From contig CM043959.1 of assembly GCA_014529385.2 (NCBI GenBank), positions 16,557,309-16,621,308 of the forward strand: 64,000 nucleotides of DNA, given 5' to 3'. Shown here in pieces: positions 25,691 to 38,194 of this stretch (position 1 is the first letter of the stretch; every line of letters begins with the position of its first letter). The notes below the pieces were generated by a model. The model was not told the origin of the DNA. It did not search any database and worked only from the letters and a program-made list of their open reading frames with translations. The translations under genes were made by a program, and so were the position numbers. This DNA is from Adiantum capillus-veneris (lineage: Eukaryota > Streptophyta > Polypodiopsida > Polypodiales > Pteridaceae).

Positions 25691-26522
25691 TTTGTAATTA
25701 ATGAAAATGCTTTAGTGATTACACTACTTTTGTTTTGTCATACAGCTCTCTAATTTATATACTTTTGAACACACTAAAAACAGAAATCTGACAATCATTA
25801 TCACCATTTCAATTTAACTACACAAGCATGTCATAAAACCATGGTATATACAAAGGTTGATACAACACTGACTCATACTATGTACGAGATGGGCTCATAC
25901 TATATACAAGATGGACTCATGCTATATACAATGTGTGATTCCCTAAATCAACATCCTCTTTACCACTGGTGGGTCTGACAGGGGATCAAAAAAGATGACG
26001 TCTTTTGGTCCCCTAAACCTTGGGCCTACCCTCATGGGCCTGATCCTACCTGGGTAAATTACTGTGGCTACCTAATCATAGACCCACTGATTCTGTAACA
26101 CTTCTACCCCATCTACAACAATGGTATGATCTGGATCTTCAGTCCCACTGAAGAAGAAAACTTCGATGGTCCGAAGTGTTTCTGCCCACTTGAGTCTTTT
26201 TAGATTGAGTATCAACCCTTCTAATTGTCCCGCATCAATCAGGAAAATTCCGCCAAACTGTGATCAACTGATTCCTCATGTAGGAGGAGGGGAAAACATT
26301 AAATCTAACAATTGCATGATGCTCTTGCGAAGTACAAAGTTGTTGGAGCTGCAAGCAGCCTCGAGCATGATGTTGAAAATCACAAACTTTTGGTAAGATT
26401 GGCGGATATTTTCTTGTATTGATAGGGAAATTCTCATTTCACAATATACCATAATTAAAAATGCGATACAACTTGTGCCTATTCCCCAACTTTTACCCTC
26501 CTAAGGTCAGGACCTTATTAAA
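25691..26522. other. element C 5' leader
   Basis: Region between PBS and gag. I see no reliable coding frame. It includes a short tandem phrase, CTCATACTATGTACGAGATGGG, varied two to three times near 25870-25930. Confidence 0.55.
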
Positions 26523-26538
26523 CCATGCTCTGATACCA
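26523..26538 (-). other. PBS of element C (initiator Met)
   Basis: On the minus strand TGGTATCAGAGCATGG lies two bases inside the 5' LTR. It is the classic plant PBS complementary to initiator tRNA-Met. Confidence 0.92.
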
Positions 26539-26540
26539 CT

Positions 26541-29500
26541 TGTAAGGGTTCCCATCCCCGCTGACACCAAAAGCGGAATGGTACCATTGACAGGTCTCTA
26601 GGCCTACTAAAGTCAAAGTCTTTAAACAAGAAAAATTCAAGGGTTTAGGTTTATAGCCCTAGAAGAGACCCAGTCCTCTCTCGCAGTGGAAACGGGACCC
26701 TATAAAAAAAATTCCGGCCCTATATCTTCATCCTTTAGATTAAGGTTTCCTTAGCCAACACTTTTTTCCCCCTAGCATATGTGAGGGCACAGCCGCTGGT
26801 GGATTCCTCGTCCAAGTGAAGAAGTTTCTAAATGTTTTAGTGCGCGGGAATGGATAGTTACCTGACTAATCAGGTCCACCCGTCCATGATTGACAACCTT
26901 AGTCAATCCCCACTTACCACCCCACACTCACACATGATTCTGTTGTTGTTTAATTACTACCACATTCTTTCCACAATTAAAACAATGATTCCTTTTTAAC
27001 TTTTCAAAACTGCATTTCCTTAAGACAACCTTTGAAAACAGTATTGAAGACATTCTTTCAGAAAACAAACATCTTTAAACTTAAGACAAGGTACTGTCAT
27101 TTTAAAGTATCACTGACCAGTACTAACTTGTCTCAAGACCACCTATACAAGGGTGAAAAACGGCACCCATTCCTTATTTATATAGCCGGGGTGGAAAAGT
27201 CTTCACCCAACGTCCGGGCACCCATACGCCAAAACCAGTTGCCCATACAACCGGGCGGTTCCTCTAGGATAAACTTAAAAGTACTATCCATAAACATAAA
27301 CAAGCACGGGGTAAAGACTCCACACGTGTCGAGGTAACCGACTCCTCCATGATGGTATCTCTATCATTACTCATTACCTGGAGTAAAATATTTCCAAGGA
27401 ATCAGAGGTGTCTTGAGACAAGCTGTCTTAAGGATGGTCAAACATTTCTTTCCTAGGTCAATCAGTCATAACCCAATCATTCCTTTCCTAGTTACAATCA
27501 TTGCTCGTGGGTTTCGTGGAAGTTACCTTCCAGTTTTTTTTTTCCTTCCTAACCTTACGTATGCAATGCTTAACTTAAAATAAACTCTAAAAGCTATTAA
27601 TGACAGAATAGAAATCCACCTGGGACTGATCGTCCATGTACTGTGGGGCAGGTGCCCGTAGACTCTCCTCTGTTGGCCTATGGCTGGGCCCTCCTTCATG
27701 GTCATTAGTTGCTTTGTTGCTCTTGTTACTAACATCTTCTTCTTCAGTCAAAGGATTCCCCCTCGTTCTCTTGGGAGCCATTTTGGTAGCCTTATAAAAA
27801 GACTTAATCCATTAGAAGATTAATTGAATAACCTTTATTTTCCTTGTTTACCAAAAAATACGGATTTTTGGAATAAGTAGGGATCTTTAATAGTCGATTT
27901 GATAGGTTACTCAACCTATAACTTAGTTAGGCTATAAGTAATTTTTCTTCCCACCCTTTAATAAGGATTCTGGACCTCACTTATTTATTTCGCAATTAGA
28001 TAAACTTATTTCCTAATTTTCGTTGTCCATTATATACAGAAATCGGTTACTTTTAACCAAAACACGTACCTAAACTATTTATCTAAGGTTAGGATAATTA
28101 TCATAGATTCCTCAAGGTATATCCCTTCTCTGGTATTGATATCAAAGGCTTTCGGTTTACTTTACTATATTTCCCTTTTTATTTTTCCAAAAAATTAGAG
28201 TAATTTTATTGGGATATAAAGTTAAACTAATTTTCAAATGATTACCACGGGTTCCCTAAGGTGTAATAAACCTCTGATAAATATCTCAATTCAATTTTAA
28301 TCTATTTGTCAATTTCCCCTATTTAATTTGTCTAGAAAATAGAGTTTTTCTACTAAAATAATTAGCTAGATTAATTATCTGAGCTTCCCCTAATTATCAC
28401 GGGTTCTTGAACACCTAATTAACCATTGATAATTATATCACAGCATTTGAAATCCCTCTACACCTATTTAAATTTTTCAAAAAACAAAGTATTTTTGCTA
28501 AAGTAATTAGCTAGATTAATTTTCTGAGCTTCTCCTAAATATCATGGGTTTTTGAACACCTAATTAACCATTGATAATTATATCAGAGCATTTGAAATCT
28601 ATCTACTAATTTCCCCTTTTTAAATTGCTAAAAAAACAGAGTATTTCATCTAAAGTAATTAGCTAGATTAATTTTCTGAGCTTCTCCTAATTATCATGAG
28701 TTGTTGAACACCTAATTAACCATTGATAATTATATCACAGCATTTGAAATCCATCTACTAATTTCCCTATTTAAATTGCTAAAAAAACAGAGTATTTCTT
28801 CTAAAGTAATTAGCTAGATTAATTTTTTGAGCTTCTCCTAATTATCAAGGGTTTTTGAACACCTAATTAACCACTGATAATTATATCATAGCATTTGAAA
28901 TCCATATACTAATTTCCCCTATTTAAGTTGCTCAAAAACAGAGTATTTTTGCTAAAGTAAGTAGCTAGATTAGTTTTCTGAGCTTCTCCTAATTATCACA
29001 AGTTCTTGAACACCTAATTAACCATTGATAATTATATCACAGCATTTGAAATCCATCTACTAATCTCCCCTATTTAAATTGCTCAAAAAACAGAGTAATT
29101 ATGCCTAATTAATTAGAAAAACTACTCAAAAAATTATAGGATAATATTCCTAGATTAATAACTATCTAATGCATCTCTGATAATTACTTCAACTTTATCT
29201 AATCTTAATTAATATATTTACCATGAATTCATGGTTAATTTGACTAATTTCAGTCCGAATATGATAGGATAATTAATTAGCTTAGTATTACTAAGCTTAA
29301 TTATAATAATCAACAGAGATTAATTAATTAAGAGAGGTTTTATGAGTATACATAGACCTAATCTTTGATTTATTAACAAATATCTTAATCTAACCTTGCT
29401 AATTAAGAAAGATTAGGCTAATTACCGTTAGGGTTAATCAATTAGAGATTAAACTCTAATGATTTCTGTGTAGTGTTCTCCCTAGATGAGAGAGAAAGTA

Positions 29501-30021
29501 TCAAGGCTCCGAGTCTGAGAAATTATGAAGAGAAAAGGCCTTTTATAGCTTTTTTGGGCACCTGGCAGTTTTTGGCAGTTTTCCCACCTTCCAAGCAGCC
29601 CCCCAGCTTGCATTTTGCGCCATTTTCAGCTATCATTGTTCTTGGCAATTTTCCCCAGCTTCCACACTCCCCCCATACCTTCCAGAATTTTCTTGGTTGA
29701 TTTTTGCAGATCCTTAATGATGAAAATTGGAATTTTCTAGCTAATTCTAGAACCTTAGTGTAAAGAGTCTTTGCTAATGATTAATATTAGAACCATCCAA
29801 TTGTTGTTACTAATTGAATTTCTATTGTAATTTTCCAGGACTCGTAACTGTTCCAGTTTTTATCAGATTCAGATTCTGAAAATTTCTAAACATAGTAAAG
29901 CTCTGCTTATGATTCCAAAAATACCAAAATTAATAGTGTTTGGAATCTTTCAATAGTGTTTTTTATTAAGTTTTGCAAGATTTGTACAATTTTTAAGGTT
30001 TCGTAAACTGGAAACCTTACA
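26541..30021 (-). repeat. 5' LTR of element C (3,481 bp)
   Basis: Copy of 6420-9937, 37 bp shorter through small indels in the AT-rich middle. It carries the same approximately 150-bp tandem repeat at about 28325-29095. TTCTT follows at 30022. Confidence 0.93.
28325..29095. repeat. about 150-bp tandem repeat within right LTR of C
   Basis: Same unit as in the left LTR, about five copies, with the marker phrase near 28338, 28490, 28637, 28787, 28938 and 29090. The array is therefore older than the insertion. Confidence 0.85.
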
Positions 30022-30948
30022 TTCTTCATCAGTCTCCGTTTTATCTTCATCACTCGAGCTTTTATTGGAGGCCTTTGCTGAGCGCGATGATGTCGCGCTA
30101 GGGGTCGTCCTTACTGAATGAGCCACCAGCTTTGCTTTCTGAATCAGGGTCGTTTGAGAACTGGCATCTAGCAGATCTTCAATCATTCCCAAAGCTTGAT
30201 ATGCTATTCTTGTTAGCATTGGCCCTGCGTTCATGTAGCTTTTGTTTTTTGCCGAGCTTTTCAAGTTTGCTTCGACCAAGTTTTCCAAAATGTAAGAACC
30301 GTAGTCGCAGCGAATGGTTCTATTTTTGGCTGTCACTAAAGCCATGACCACGGCAATGTGCAGGATTGGCTCGGTGTAGCGAGGAGGCTTTTGTACTTTG
30401 AAATGCTGAGAGATCAATCTCATCGGCAATCCCAGCTCTCCGTATATCATGTCAACGTATTTGTATTTGTTTCCTTTTGCTTTGACGAATGCCCTCTCAT
30501 TATCCAGTGACTTTGTCTTTGCCAGCAAGTCGTGTTGCCCTGGGAGGAAATGCAAAGCTTCGTTGATGATTTCTTTCGTGATCTTTACTTTCACCTTCGA
30601 TCCATCCTTGTCCGTGAGCATTGCCTGCCCATCATATTGTATCAAGCTCATGAGCTCGTGGGCCCTCATGTAATTTGTTCCCCATGGCTGTAATCTGAAA
30701 AATTGCTCCAAATGCACAGCTCTCACTGCCTCTATTACCTCCGGCCTTCGGTGGAGGTTCCATATCTCTCGTGGCATGATAGTTGTCTTTACCATGTCAC
30801 CATCAGCATCCTTAAACTTTGAGATGAATATGTAGGCAGGGATTTGAGCTAGTATTTCATACGAGATGTGAGCCTTTTCATTTGTAGCGAGCTCCTCCAC
30901 TTCATATGGTGCTGCTGTCCACTGCCTTTCTTTCTTTTGGCGAGGCAT
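30022..30948 (-). pseudogene. element A 3' ORF, N-terminal third
   Basis: Opens with MPRQKKERQW and runs about 305 residues to the TTCTT site where C inserted; the frame then continues at 6414. It is globular in character: YEILAQIPAYIFISKF, IMPREIWNLHRRPEVI, ITKEIINEALHFLPG, HFKVQKPPRYTEPILH, TIRCDYGSYILENL, then a Ser-rich tail SSRSAKASNKSSSDED leading into an acidic run. The general pattern recalls plant retroelement accessory proteins (Athila ORF or transposase-32-like), but I cannot place it in a family. No stop occurs in this third. It lies downstream of a palindrome-bearing gap that may hold its own promoter. Confidence 0.7.
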
Positions 30949-33195
30949 TCAGTGTCAGGAGAATCACAAGCTGTCAGGATTTTCCTTTCGCAGTCAATCG
31001 CATTTAGACTTTTAGTAAAAAATAGTTCAAAAGTTAAAACTGATCATAACTTGAACAAATTTCATCCATTCTTGTCCATATTTCACCAGTGGGACTAGGA
31101 AGACTAGAGCTATGATTGATTAAAATCTGAGCCAATTCTGGACCTGAGGTACACCGATCGTGATCGTAGTACAGAGGCCAAAATTAGATTTGATCACATG
31201 AGTGGGTTGCTGATAATTGGAGGGTCATTTTGGTCCACTCTGTGTTTCATTTGAACCACTTTTGAGTTTATAGGTCCCAATTTTGGGTTACAAGGGAGTT
31301 TTGGACTAGACTTTGTCTTTTCATGAGTTTTTGACGTCCAAATGGCTTGAAACTTGGTTGGTGACTTGATCAAGATGTATACAAGGAATCTGTTAGGTTT
31401 TGGTCAAAATCTGATGCTGAGGTACACCGATCGCGATCATAGTACCTGAGCTTTTTTTGGTGAAAACTAGATGGTCATGGACCCCTATGCCTGCCTAGCC
31501 CACTGATGATTTATTTCCAAGTTTGGACTTAAAATGAACAAATTAGAGCAATTTTCCACTGTTTGACCTCATTTTACTAAGTCTAACCATATTGGGTTTT
31601 CCTGATGAAATTTGGTTGGAGCCTGGAGTTAGTTGAAGTTAGTTTTAGAGCTTCCACTGCTTCCATGATGTGCTGCTACCATCAGCCTACTCCACTGTCT
31701 GATTTTGACTTGATCAGGCACTTTATACCCCGTCTTGGGAGAATTTCTAGACTTGTGCACTTTTCAGGCATTCCTTGGATACCCATGTGATATTTGAGCA
31801 TCTTTAAGTCACCTTTTGGTCTTTGGCATTGGTTCGGCCCCAATTCTCCCTTTGTGTGGTCATTTGAGACTGAAATGATTATAACTGTACTTGTAGGAGA
31901 TTCTGAGATCCATTCGAGGTTTTCTACAACTGTTCTGACTCTTAGTCGGACAGGTATGCCCTTCAAACTATCCATCATTATTTTTAACCGGATTTTGGTA
32001 GTTGTAGGTCAAATTTTCCCGTTTCGGTTGTGTTTGACAAATTAGGCCCATTCCATGAGCAAAATTTGTGCATTTTCCTTGAAAATTCAAGAGAGTGTAT
32101 TTTTAATTGAGTTCCAAGCCTGGGCCAAATCAAAAGTTGCAAAACCTGCATCTGGGGCCACTGATTGCGATCGTAGTACAGAGGCCAAAATTAATTTTGA
32201 CACCTGTAGATTGTAGGCGAGACTGAGGGGAGGTTTTTTGCATATTCTGTCCCAAATTTTGTCAGTGAGGTACACCGATCGCGATCGGTGTACCACCACC
32301 AAACTGTGATTTGATCATATGGCTTTGTTCCTGACCTTGTGGGGAGCACATTGATGTGTTCTATGCCTGGAAAAAGTTTTGTTTGGATGCCTCTAAGGGC
32401 CCTTGACCTATTTGACCCGATCCGACTTTGATTTGATCCCTTCGCCCGTTTGTGCAATGATTCACGCTTGCATGCGTAATAGACTTGATCTTTACTTGAT
32501 AAGGAACATACCTATGAAATCTGGTATGAAATGTTGGCTCCGACCGTCCGTACGGGGTAGAAATGTGGCAGCTCGCTTTAGGTCAAGAAGCTCTCTTCTT
32601 CTCTCTCAAAAGGTGAAAATGAACAATGAGCTAGAATTTGGCCTACCTGACCTATATCTTCCCGAGATTTTCGTGACATAGGGCTGATTTTCCTCACCTT
32701 TGATCCCGCTATAATCTGCATACCACCTGTGGGTCGAACCGCTTGTCATTTCGGCGTCGTATGACCATTTGATGCGATTTTGGCGAAATGTAGTCATGAT
32801 CATTAAGGCTGAAATTCGACATCTTCAGATTAGCTTCATATCTTTCATGCTTGATAACCTTATCATGATACTTTGGCGTTTGCTTCCAGAACTTGATTCC
32901 GACACTTGTGAGCGATATTTTTTAATTTTTGATGTTTATTAACGAAAATCAAACAAAATAAATTGAAAATACTTATTAATTGGCACAAATTAGCCAAAAT
33001 TATCATACTCATCCCTAAGCACATATTTTCTCTAGAAGCATATATGCTCCGGATTTTGTCATTACAGCTCATTATTATGCTGGTCGGATGATACAAAACG
33101 CTAAAGATGCCAGGTTTTGATTGAATATGTTCGAAATTGAACTCTAAATAATGAAAAAACACACACATTATGTATATATATACACGTTGGACCCC
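30949..33195 (-). other. element A intergenic region with palindromes
   Basis: About 2.2 kb with no gene, between the W-x-P-K protein and the 3' ORF. It holds four copies of the A palindrome (31148, 31421, 32158, 32269) in text similar to that of the 5' leader (GACCTGAGGTACACCGATCG, GTACAGAGGCCAAAATT). The copy at 32269-32294 is a perfect 26-nt palindrome: GGTACACCGATCG followed by its reverse complement. Reuse of leader sequence here suggests an internal control region for the 3' ORF. Confidence 0.7.
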
Positions 33196-33951
33196 TTAAT
33201 GGCCCTGACTGCTGCTAGATTCATCAATTACTCCCCCCTTCCTTGTCTGAGTCGTCCTGGACGAAGGTTGGGTGCATGTGCATGGGTTTTGAAATTTGTG
33301 TCTATGCATGGCCGTGTAATGTGGCCCTATTCTGATGTTTGAGACAATGCGTTGGGTAACAAGGTGCTGTGCAAGATGCGGGGACTGAATGTAGTTTTTA
33401 GTGGCTTTTGATGGCGAGGGTAGCTGTGTATGGAACAGAAGAGCTTGTAGTCGAATTGCTCTTTTCCTGATTGTTGGTGTTGTGATGGCAACTATTTTCG
33501 GAACCCATTTGTATGCGGTTTGTTGCATCTTTACAGATTCGACTTTAGTTTCCTGAATTTTCACAGGTTTCCAGTGCCATTTTGGAGGTTCAGGCTTCTT
33601 GTTTTGAGTTTTGGGTTTCCTTTCGAGCTTTGTCGCCGAATCTTTAGTTTTCTCCAGTTTTGGTTGCCATTTCCTCTCTGGAGTAACTCCTGAAGGTCTT
33701 TGAGATGGTGCTGCTTTCGTCTGGAGTTTGTCCTTATGTAGCCATATCTTGCTCGGTTTGTTGGGCATCAATCTTTTCTTTATCCATACTCTCCGAATAA
33801 CCTTTTGTGGTGTTTTTGGCTGATGAGCCGGTTGCTTTTTGTCGATGGGGATACTCGGCCACGAGTGATCTATTTTGGCGAATGGAGTCATGTACGTGTT
33901 AGAATCATGTGTGTACATCAACACATGTTCTGACCATTCTGTGGACTGCAT
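33196..33951 (-). pseudogene. element A basic W-x-P-K-type protein
   Basis: Frame of 251 residues, very rich in K, Q, P and T, with tryptophan motifs RRVWIKKR, SKIWLHKD, RKWQPKLE, KWHWKPVK and YKWVPKIV. It overlaps the end of the preceding protease-like frame, and a frameshift there probably hides an original fusion. Element B encodes the same type of protein directly behind its protease. The final part is less biased and may be out of frame. It is basic and probably binds nucleic acid, which is inference; no known domain is recognised. Confidence 0.65.
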
Positions 33952-34483
33952 TGTACGTTCGCATCCATGGAACTCCCAAACATAGCGATTCTTTGATTTC
34001 TCTGTCTTTCATTACAAAAAATTGACGAGGACAACTATTTCCATCAATATTGATTGGTAAGTTTACTATCCCCAATGTTGGCATTGTTGCTCCGTTTGCG
34101 GCTTGTAAATCACGTGTGGATTGCACTAGGGGTTCATCTGTAAGCATCCTGTAAGTGGAGAAGTTGATCACATAGACTCTTGCCCCTGTTTCAATCAATG
34201 CTCGTTGATATCTGCCATGCGAAAGTCTGACATTGATGCGAACATCGATTCCTGTTTCCCATTGCTCATTAGTTTGAATTATAGAAAGAAGAATTTGAGC
34301 CGTATTTGCTGGTTGAGGAAGTCTTTGTTGTTGTAAGTTTTGTTTTCGTTTTAAATCTTGACTTTGGCCTCCTCCTACGCTTGAGATTTTGTCTCCTTTG
34401 CTTTGTTCTTGCGCTCCTACGTAGCGTGTATTTTGGCAAGCATCTCTAAGGTCAGTGGTAGGTTGTATTTCTTTAGTCTGCAA
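33905..34483 (-). pseudogene. element A post-integrase protease-like domain
   Basis: 192-residue frame whose second half has retropepsin layout: YQRALIETGARVYVINFSTY (flap-side strand with ETGA in place of DTGA), DLQAANGATMPTLGIVNLPI, RQFFVMKD and LCLGVPWMRTYNAV (equivalent to the ILGxPW strand). The first half is Q-rich and unstructured. A separate, standard DSGAG protease is already encoded after gag in the same element. The Asp-to-Glu change would be expected to remove or greatly lower proteolysis. It lies just after the integrase C-terminus and before the W-x-P-K protein. It could be a structural domain or a former protease; I am fairly sure of the fold assignment only from motif order. 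Confidence 0.65.
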
Positions 34484-36057
34484 CCACTAATCCAGTTAGG
34501 CATTTCCTCTCCCTCTAATGTCGCAAGTTTAATGGCACCGCTAGATAATATGTCATGTATCACATATGGTCCATTGCCTCGCTTTTTGAGTTTCCGGGAA
34601 TGTTGTTTCAGGGTATACATTAAGACGTAATCCCCAGTAGCAAATTCCTTGCTGATAACACGTTGATCAAAGAATGATTTCATGTTTCATTTTTGCGCGT
34701 AGATTGATACAACGGCTCTCAATCTAGTTTCATCCAGTTTTTCCAGGACATCTACCTGATTGGATAATTCATGGCCCGTCCATTCTAATTGTTTAGCGAC
34801 CCGAAGCGTGGAGATAAGAAATTCAAGTGGAAAAATCGCTTGAATTCCATAACCATGTTGAACGGAGTCGTTCCGATTGATGTTTTGTAAGCTACTCTAT
34901 ATGCCCATAAAGCTGAATGCAACTTTTGATCCCAGTTAGCTCTCGATTCGCCAATAATTTTGGTGAGAATTGTCACCAAAATCTTATTCGTACTTTTTGC
35001 TTGGCCGTTAGCTTGTGGGTGATAGGGAGCTGACTTCCTGTGAATTACCATGAATTCATCCAATAGGAATTCGATCACTTCATTGATGAAGTGAGTTCCT
35101 CTATCGCTCACTAACTCTATTGGTACGCCATATTTGGTGAAAATGTTCTCATACAAAAATTGTGCTGTCGTTTTTGCATCATTTCTTGTTGTTGCTTTCG
35201 CTTCCACCCATTTTGTTAGATAATCTGTTGCCACAATAATATATTGAGCGTGCGTTTTATATCCCAGAGGCGCTATCGGTCCTACAAAATCTATTCTCCA
35301 TTTGGCAAACGCTCTTGCCCCCATCATCGGCCTCAAGGGCATATCATCTCGTGCTCTAGGAATTTTTGTTTTTTGGCAATCGTCACATCGTTTCACAAAC
35401 TCTTCAGCGTCCATGAATAGTGTAGGCCACCATATGCCTGCAATAAAAATTGCTTTGGCCGTTTTGTCAGTTGAGAAATGTCCACCAGCTTGTTTGCTGT
35501 GTGCTTGCTCTAAGATAGGAATGTATTTCTCTTCAATCGCGCACATTCGCAATTGATTGTCTTTTCCCCTCTTGTAAAGATTGTCCTCAATCAGTACATA
35601 GTTTTCTGCCTCTTTCGTGATCGTTTTGATACGTGATCTACTCATCCCTTCAGGCAGTATCCTGGTGGTGAGGTATTCAATAATGTAGTTACTCCATCGG
35701 GGCTACAGATAATCTGAATAGAGTCGCGTGCTCTATTGGCTTTTGAAGCGTGCATCTAACGCATGATTTGATATGCATATGAACACTATGTTGCATTTTC
35801 GGCCAATACACACCCATTCTCATCAATCTTTGATACATCTGTACATGCCCATTGTGAATCCCCATTGTTTGTACATGAGCTTGGTTTAGGTACAATTCCC
35901 GTTCTCTCGATTCAACACAAAGCCTAAGGATTTGATCCGATCCCTGTTTGCGTAACCTGCCCGCCAACATTACCAATGATCTGCTGCAATGGTAGATGGT
36001 TGTCTTGTCACATTCAATGACCCGATAGTCAGCAAAGGAATTACATCCTCGCTCCAT
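34417..36057 (-). pseudogene. element A integrase with two linker-H2C2 modules
   Basis: Three frames. 36057-35689 has a linker (GSDQILRLCV) and an H2C2 finger (YLNQAH, IHNGH, VYWPKM, SCVRCTLQK). After a one-base frameshift, 35645-34785 has a second linker (GKDNQLRMCA) and a second finger (ILEQAH, GGHFS, IWWPTL, RCDDCQKTK). The catalytic core follows with IDFVGPI, LVSDRGTHF and YHPQANGQAKSTN, where the catalytic Glu position reads Lys/Ser-like and may be altered. 34683-34417 is the C-terminal part (GDYVLMYTLKQHSRKL, NGPYVIHDIL). One finger is normal for Ty3/gypsy. The two here are very different from each other, so this is not a recent duplication. Confidence 0.83.
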
Positions 36058-37213
36058 CTTGGAACCATTTCTATGTTGAAAAGATATGCATCTGGCAAAT
36101 CATCATCAACCCCTACTGGGTTTTCTCCATGCATCATTCTAGATAAATGATCCGCTCTTTGGTGTGTAGTTCCTTTTTTGACTACTACCGTGAAGTCAAA
36201 CTCAAGCAGTATGATGAACCATCGAAAAATCCTTCCCGTACTGCAAGGTTTGTTTACTAAGTACAACAGTGCTTGGTGATCAACGAAGAATACAAATTTA
36301 TTGGAAAGTTTGAAAAGCTTTCTCGCACTCATCCGTCCACTCAAATTTAGTTATCAGCCCGTAAAGTGGTTTTGCAATTATAGCGTATGAGTAGATAAAT
36401 CTGCCATAATATCCACAATGGCCCATAAATGTCTGTACCTCCTTTACCTTTACTGGTTGTGGTAGATCAACAATGACGCTGATCTTCTCCATGTCTGTCG
36501 AAATACCGTTTTTGGACACTATATGTCCCAATATTTTGCCCTGTCTTACCATGAAGACACATTTCTCTGGATTCAAGCAAATCTGATACAATCTGCATTT
36601 TTCGAAACCTTGGTCAAGTGCTCTATGTGCTCCAATCTTACAAGAGAGTGAACGCACAAGTCATCCATGTACATTTCTAAGAACTGTCTTAGATATTCTT
36701 TAAAAGCATGACCCATCAGCCTCTGAAATGTGGCTGGTGCATTTGTTAAGCCAAAAGCCATTACCCGGAATGCAAAAATATCCCATTCAGTTGCGAAAGC
36801 CGTTTTGTGCTGATCCTTTGGCTTTATTGCGAGTTGGTTGTAACCCGAAAATCCATTTAAGAAACTATAAGCCTCTTTACTGCCACTCTTTCTATTACAT
36901 GATCAATAATGGGTAGGGGATAGTTGTCTCGAATTGTAGCAGCGTTTACTTTCTTGAGATTGACGCACACTCTTAACTTTCCATTTTTCTTCGGGACCAC
37001 CACAATCTGTGAAACCCAATCGGTGTGCTCAATTTCGTCAATAAACTCTGCCTCTTTAAGTTTATCTACCTCCTCCTTGATCTTTTTTGCAAACGTTTCA
37101 TTGTAAGTATAGGGACGTTGTCTGCTGGGTTTGACATCATCCTTAAGGGGTATTGTGTGTTGACAGATACATGGATCCACCCCCTTAAGATCTTTGTATG
37201 ACCATGCAAACAC
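35970..37213 (-). pseudogene. element A reverse transcriptase and truncated RNase H
   Basis: RT of Athila/Tat character: FAWSYKDLKGVDP, DDVKPSRQRPY, HTDWVSQIVVVPKKNGKLRV, NYPLPIIDHVIE, then MAFGLTNAPATFQRLM and the catalytic YMDDL near 36660-36671. The thumb (ILGHIVSKNGISTDMEKI) and connection (GHCGYYGRFI) follow. At EKAFQTFQ the frame breaks and resumes at KLSNKFVFFVDHQALLYL, so roughly 80 residues with the first RNase H catalytic Asp are missing. RNase H ends at ADHLSRMM. Several frameshifts lie around 36760-36860. Confidence 0.88.
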
Positions 37214-37317
37214 ATCTCTATACTATTTAAGAGTAGCTACCAAAAGCCTTTCCTCTTCTTCAGTAAGATCCGTGGCAATATATGCAAGTTTTGGATCTTC
37301 TCCCGGCTCTGCTAGAT

Positions 37318-38166
37318 CTATTCGTTTGGCTTTCTCAGGACCGTCGTACGATGTACCCGGTTCTTCAATTCCCTCATTGGTTGTTGCACTATGATTTTCC
37401 TATCTTGTATGGTACACTTCTTATAATGGGACGGTGCATCCATCTTGTCAGAATTCGTGTCCTCATTTGTTTCCAATTCAGTCGTCCATATGTCTTTGAG
37501 GGTTTGCTTGAGCTTATTGTACTCCGTTTTCCTCTCTGTTTTGGTCATTCCAGACCTTGTTTCCCCCCCTTTATGCGACTTAGTCGTTCGCTTTTCGTGT
37601 CTGTTCTTCTTGTTGTTTTTCCATGATTTAGTTTTGATAAACCGGCCAGTGACCTCGTCTTTGACACAATCATCAGCTTTGACAAGCTTTAGATATCCCG
37701 TTTTGTCATTGACAAGAGGCATCGGATTATGCTTATTCGCCCTTGATTTTCTTGTTCTCTTGGATTTATACCGCTCTTGTCGACTAGGTTTTTGGTTAGG
37801 AAACTCGTAAAACCTGCCCTGTCTCGGCCTGTATTTCCTATTCGTCTCCGATCCACTTGATCTTTCATCATCAGCCTCTATCATTTGGATTTCATCATCC
37901 AGTGATGGAAGGTCACCGCTTAGTGAATCCGTGAATTCCTCCTTTGTTCGATTCCTATCGTTCACTACAGATATCTCATCAATTATTCTTTTACACTCGG
38001 TCTCACGTGGTAGTTCTTCTTGTTCCTTGCTCTCCAATCCTGACTCAAGGATGACGCTAGCCATTTGCAACGTTACTAGGTCGTATCCTTCTTCGTCAGA
38101 AAATTTTGTAGACGTGCATTCGTTAACACATACGTCCAAGGTTGACAAAATTTTGTAGACCTGCAT
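37318..38166 (-). pseudogene. element A protease-RT spacer, acidic then basic
   Basis: Frame of 282 residues between protease and RT. An N-terminal ILSTLDVCVNEC block matches the corresponding B sequence. An acidic region (SLDDEIQMIEADDERSS) follows, then a strongly basic one (RQERYKSKRTRKSRANKH and a KNNKKNRHEKR run). Its start overlaps the upstream frame because of a 47-bp tandem duplication at 38101-38194. No enzyme motif is seen. Confidence 0.65.
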
Positions 38167-38194
38167 TCGTTAACACATATGTCCAAGGTTGACA
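38101..38194. repeat. 47-bp tandem duplication in element A
   Basis: The phrase starting AAATTTTGTAGAC and ending GGTTGAC occurs at 38101-38147 and again at 38148-38194 with two changed bases. Since 47 is not a multiple of three, it shifts the pol frame and duplicates the STLDVCVNEC coding block. Confidence 0.9.

Noticed and set aside
23333-26538. tRNA gene fragments
   Set aside because: The tRNA-like matches are only 16-18 bases long and sit exactly at PBS positions.
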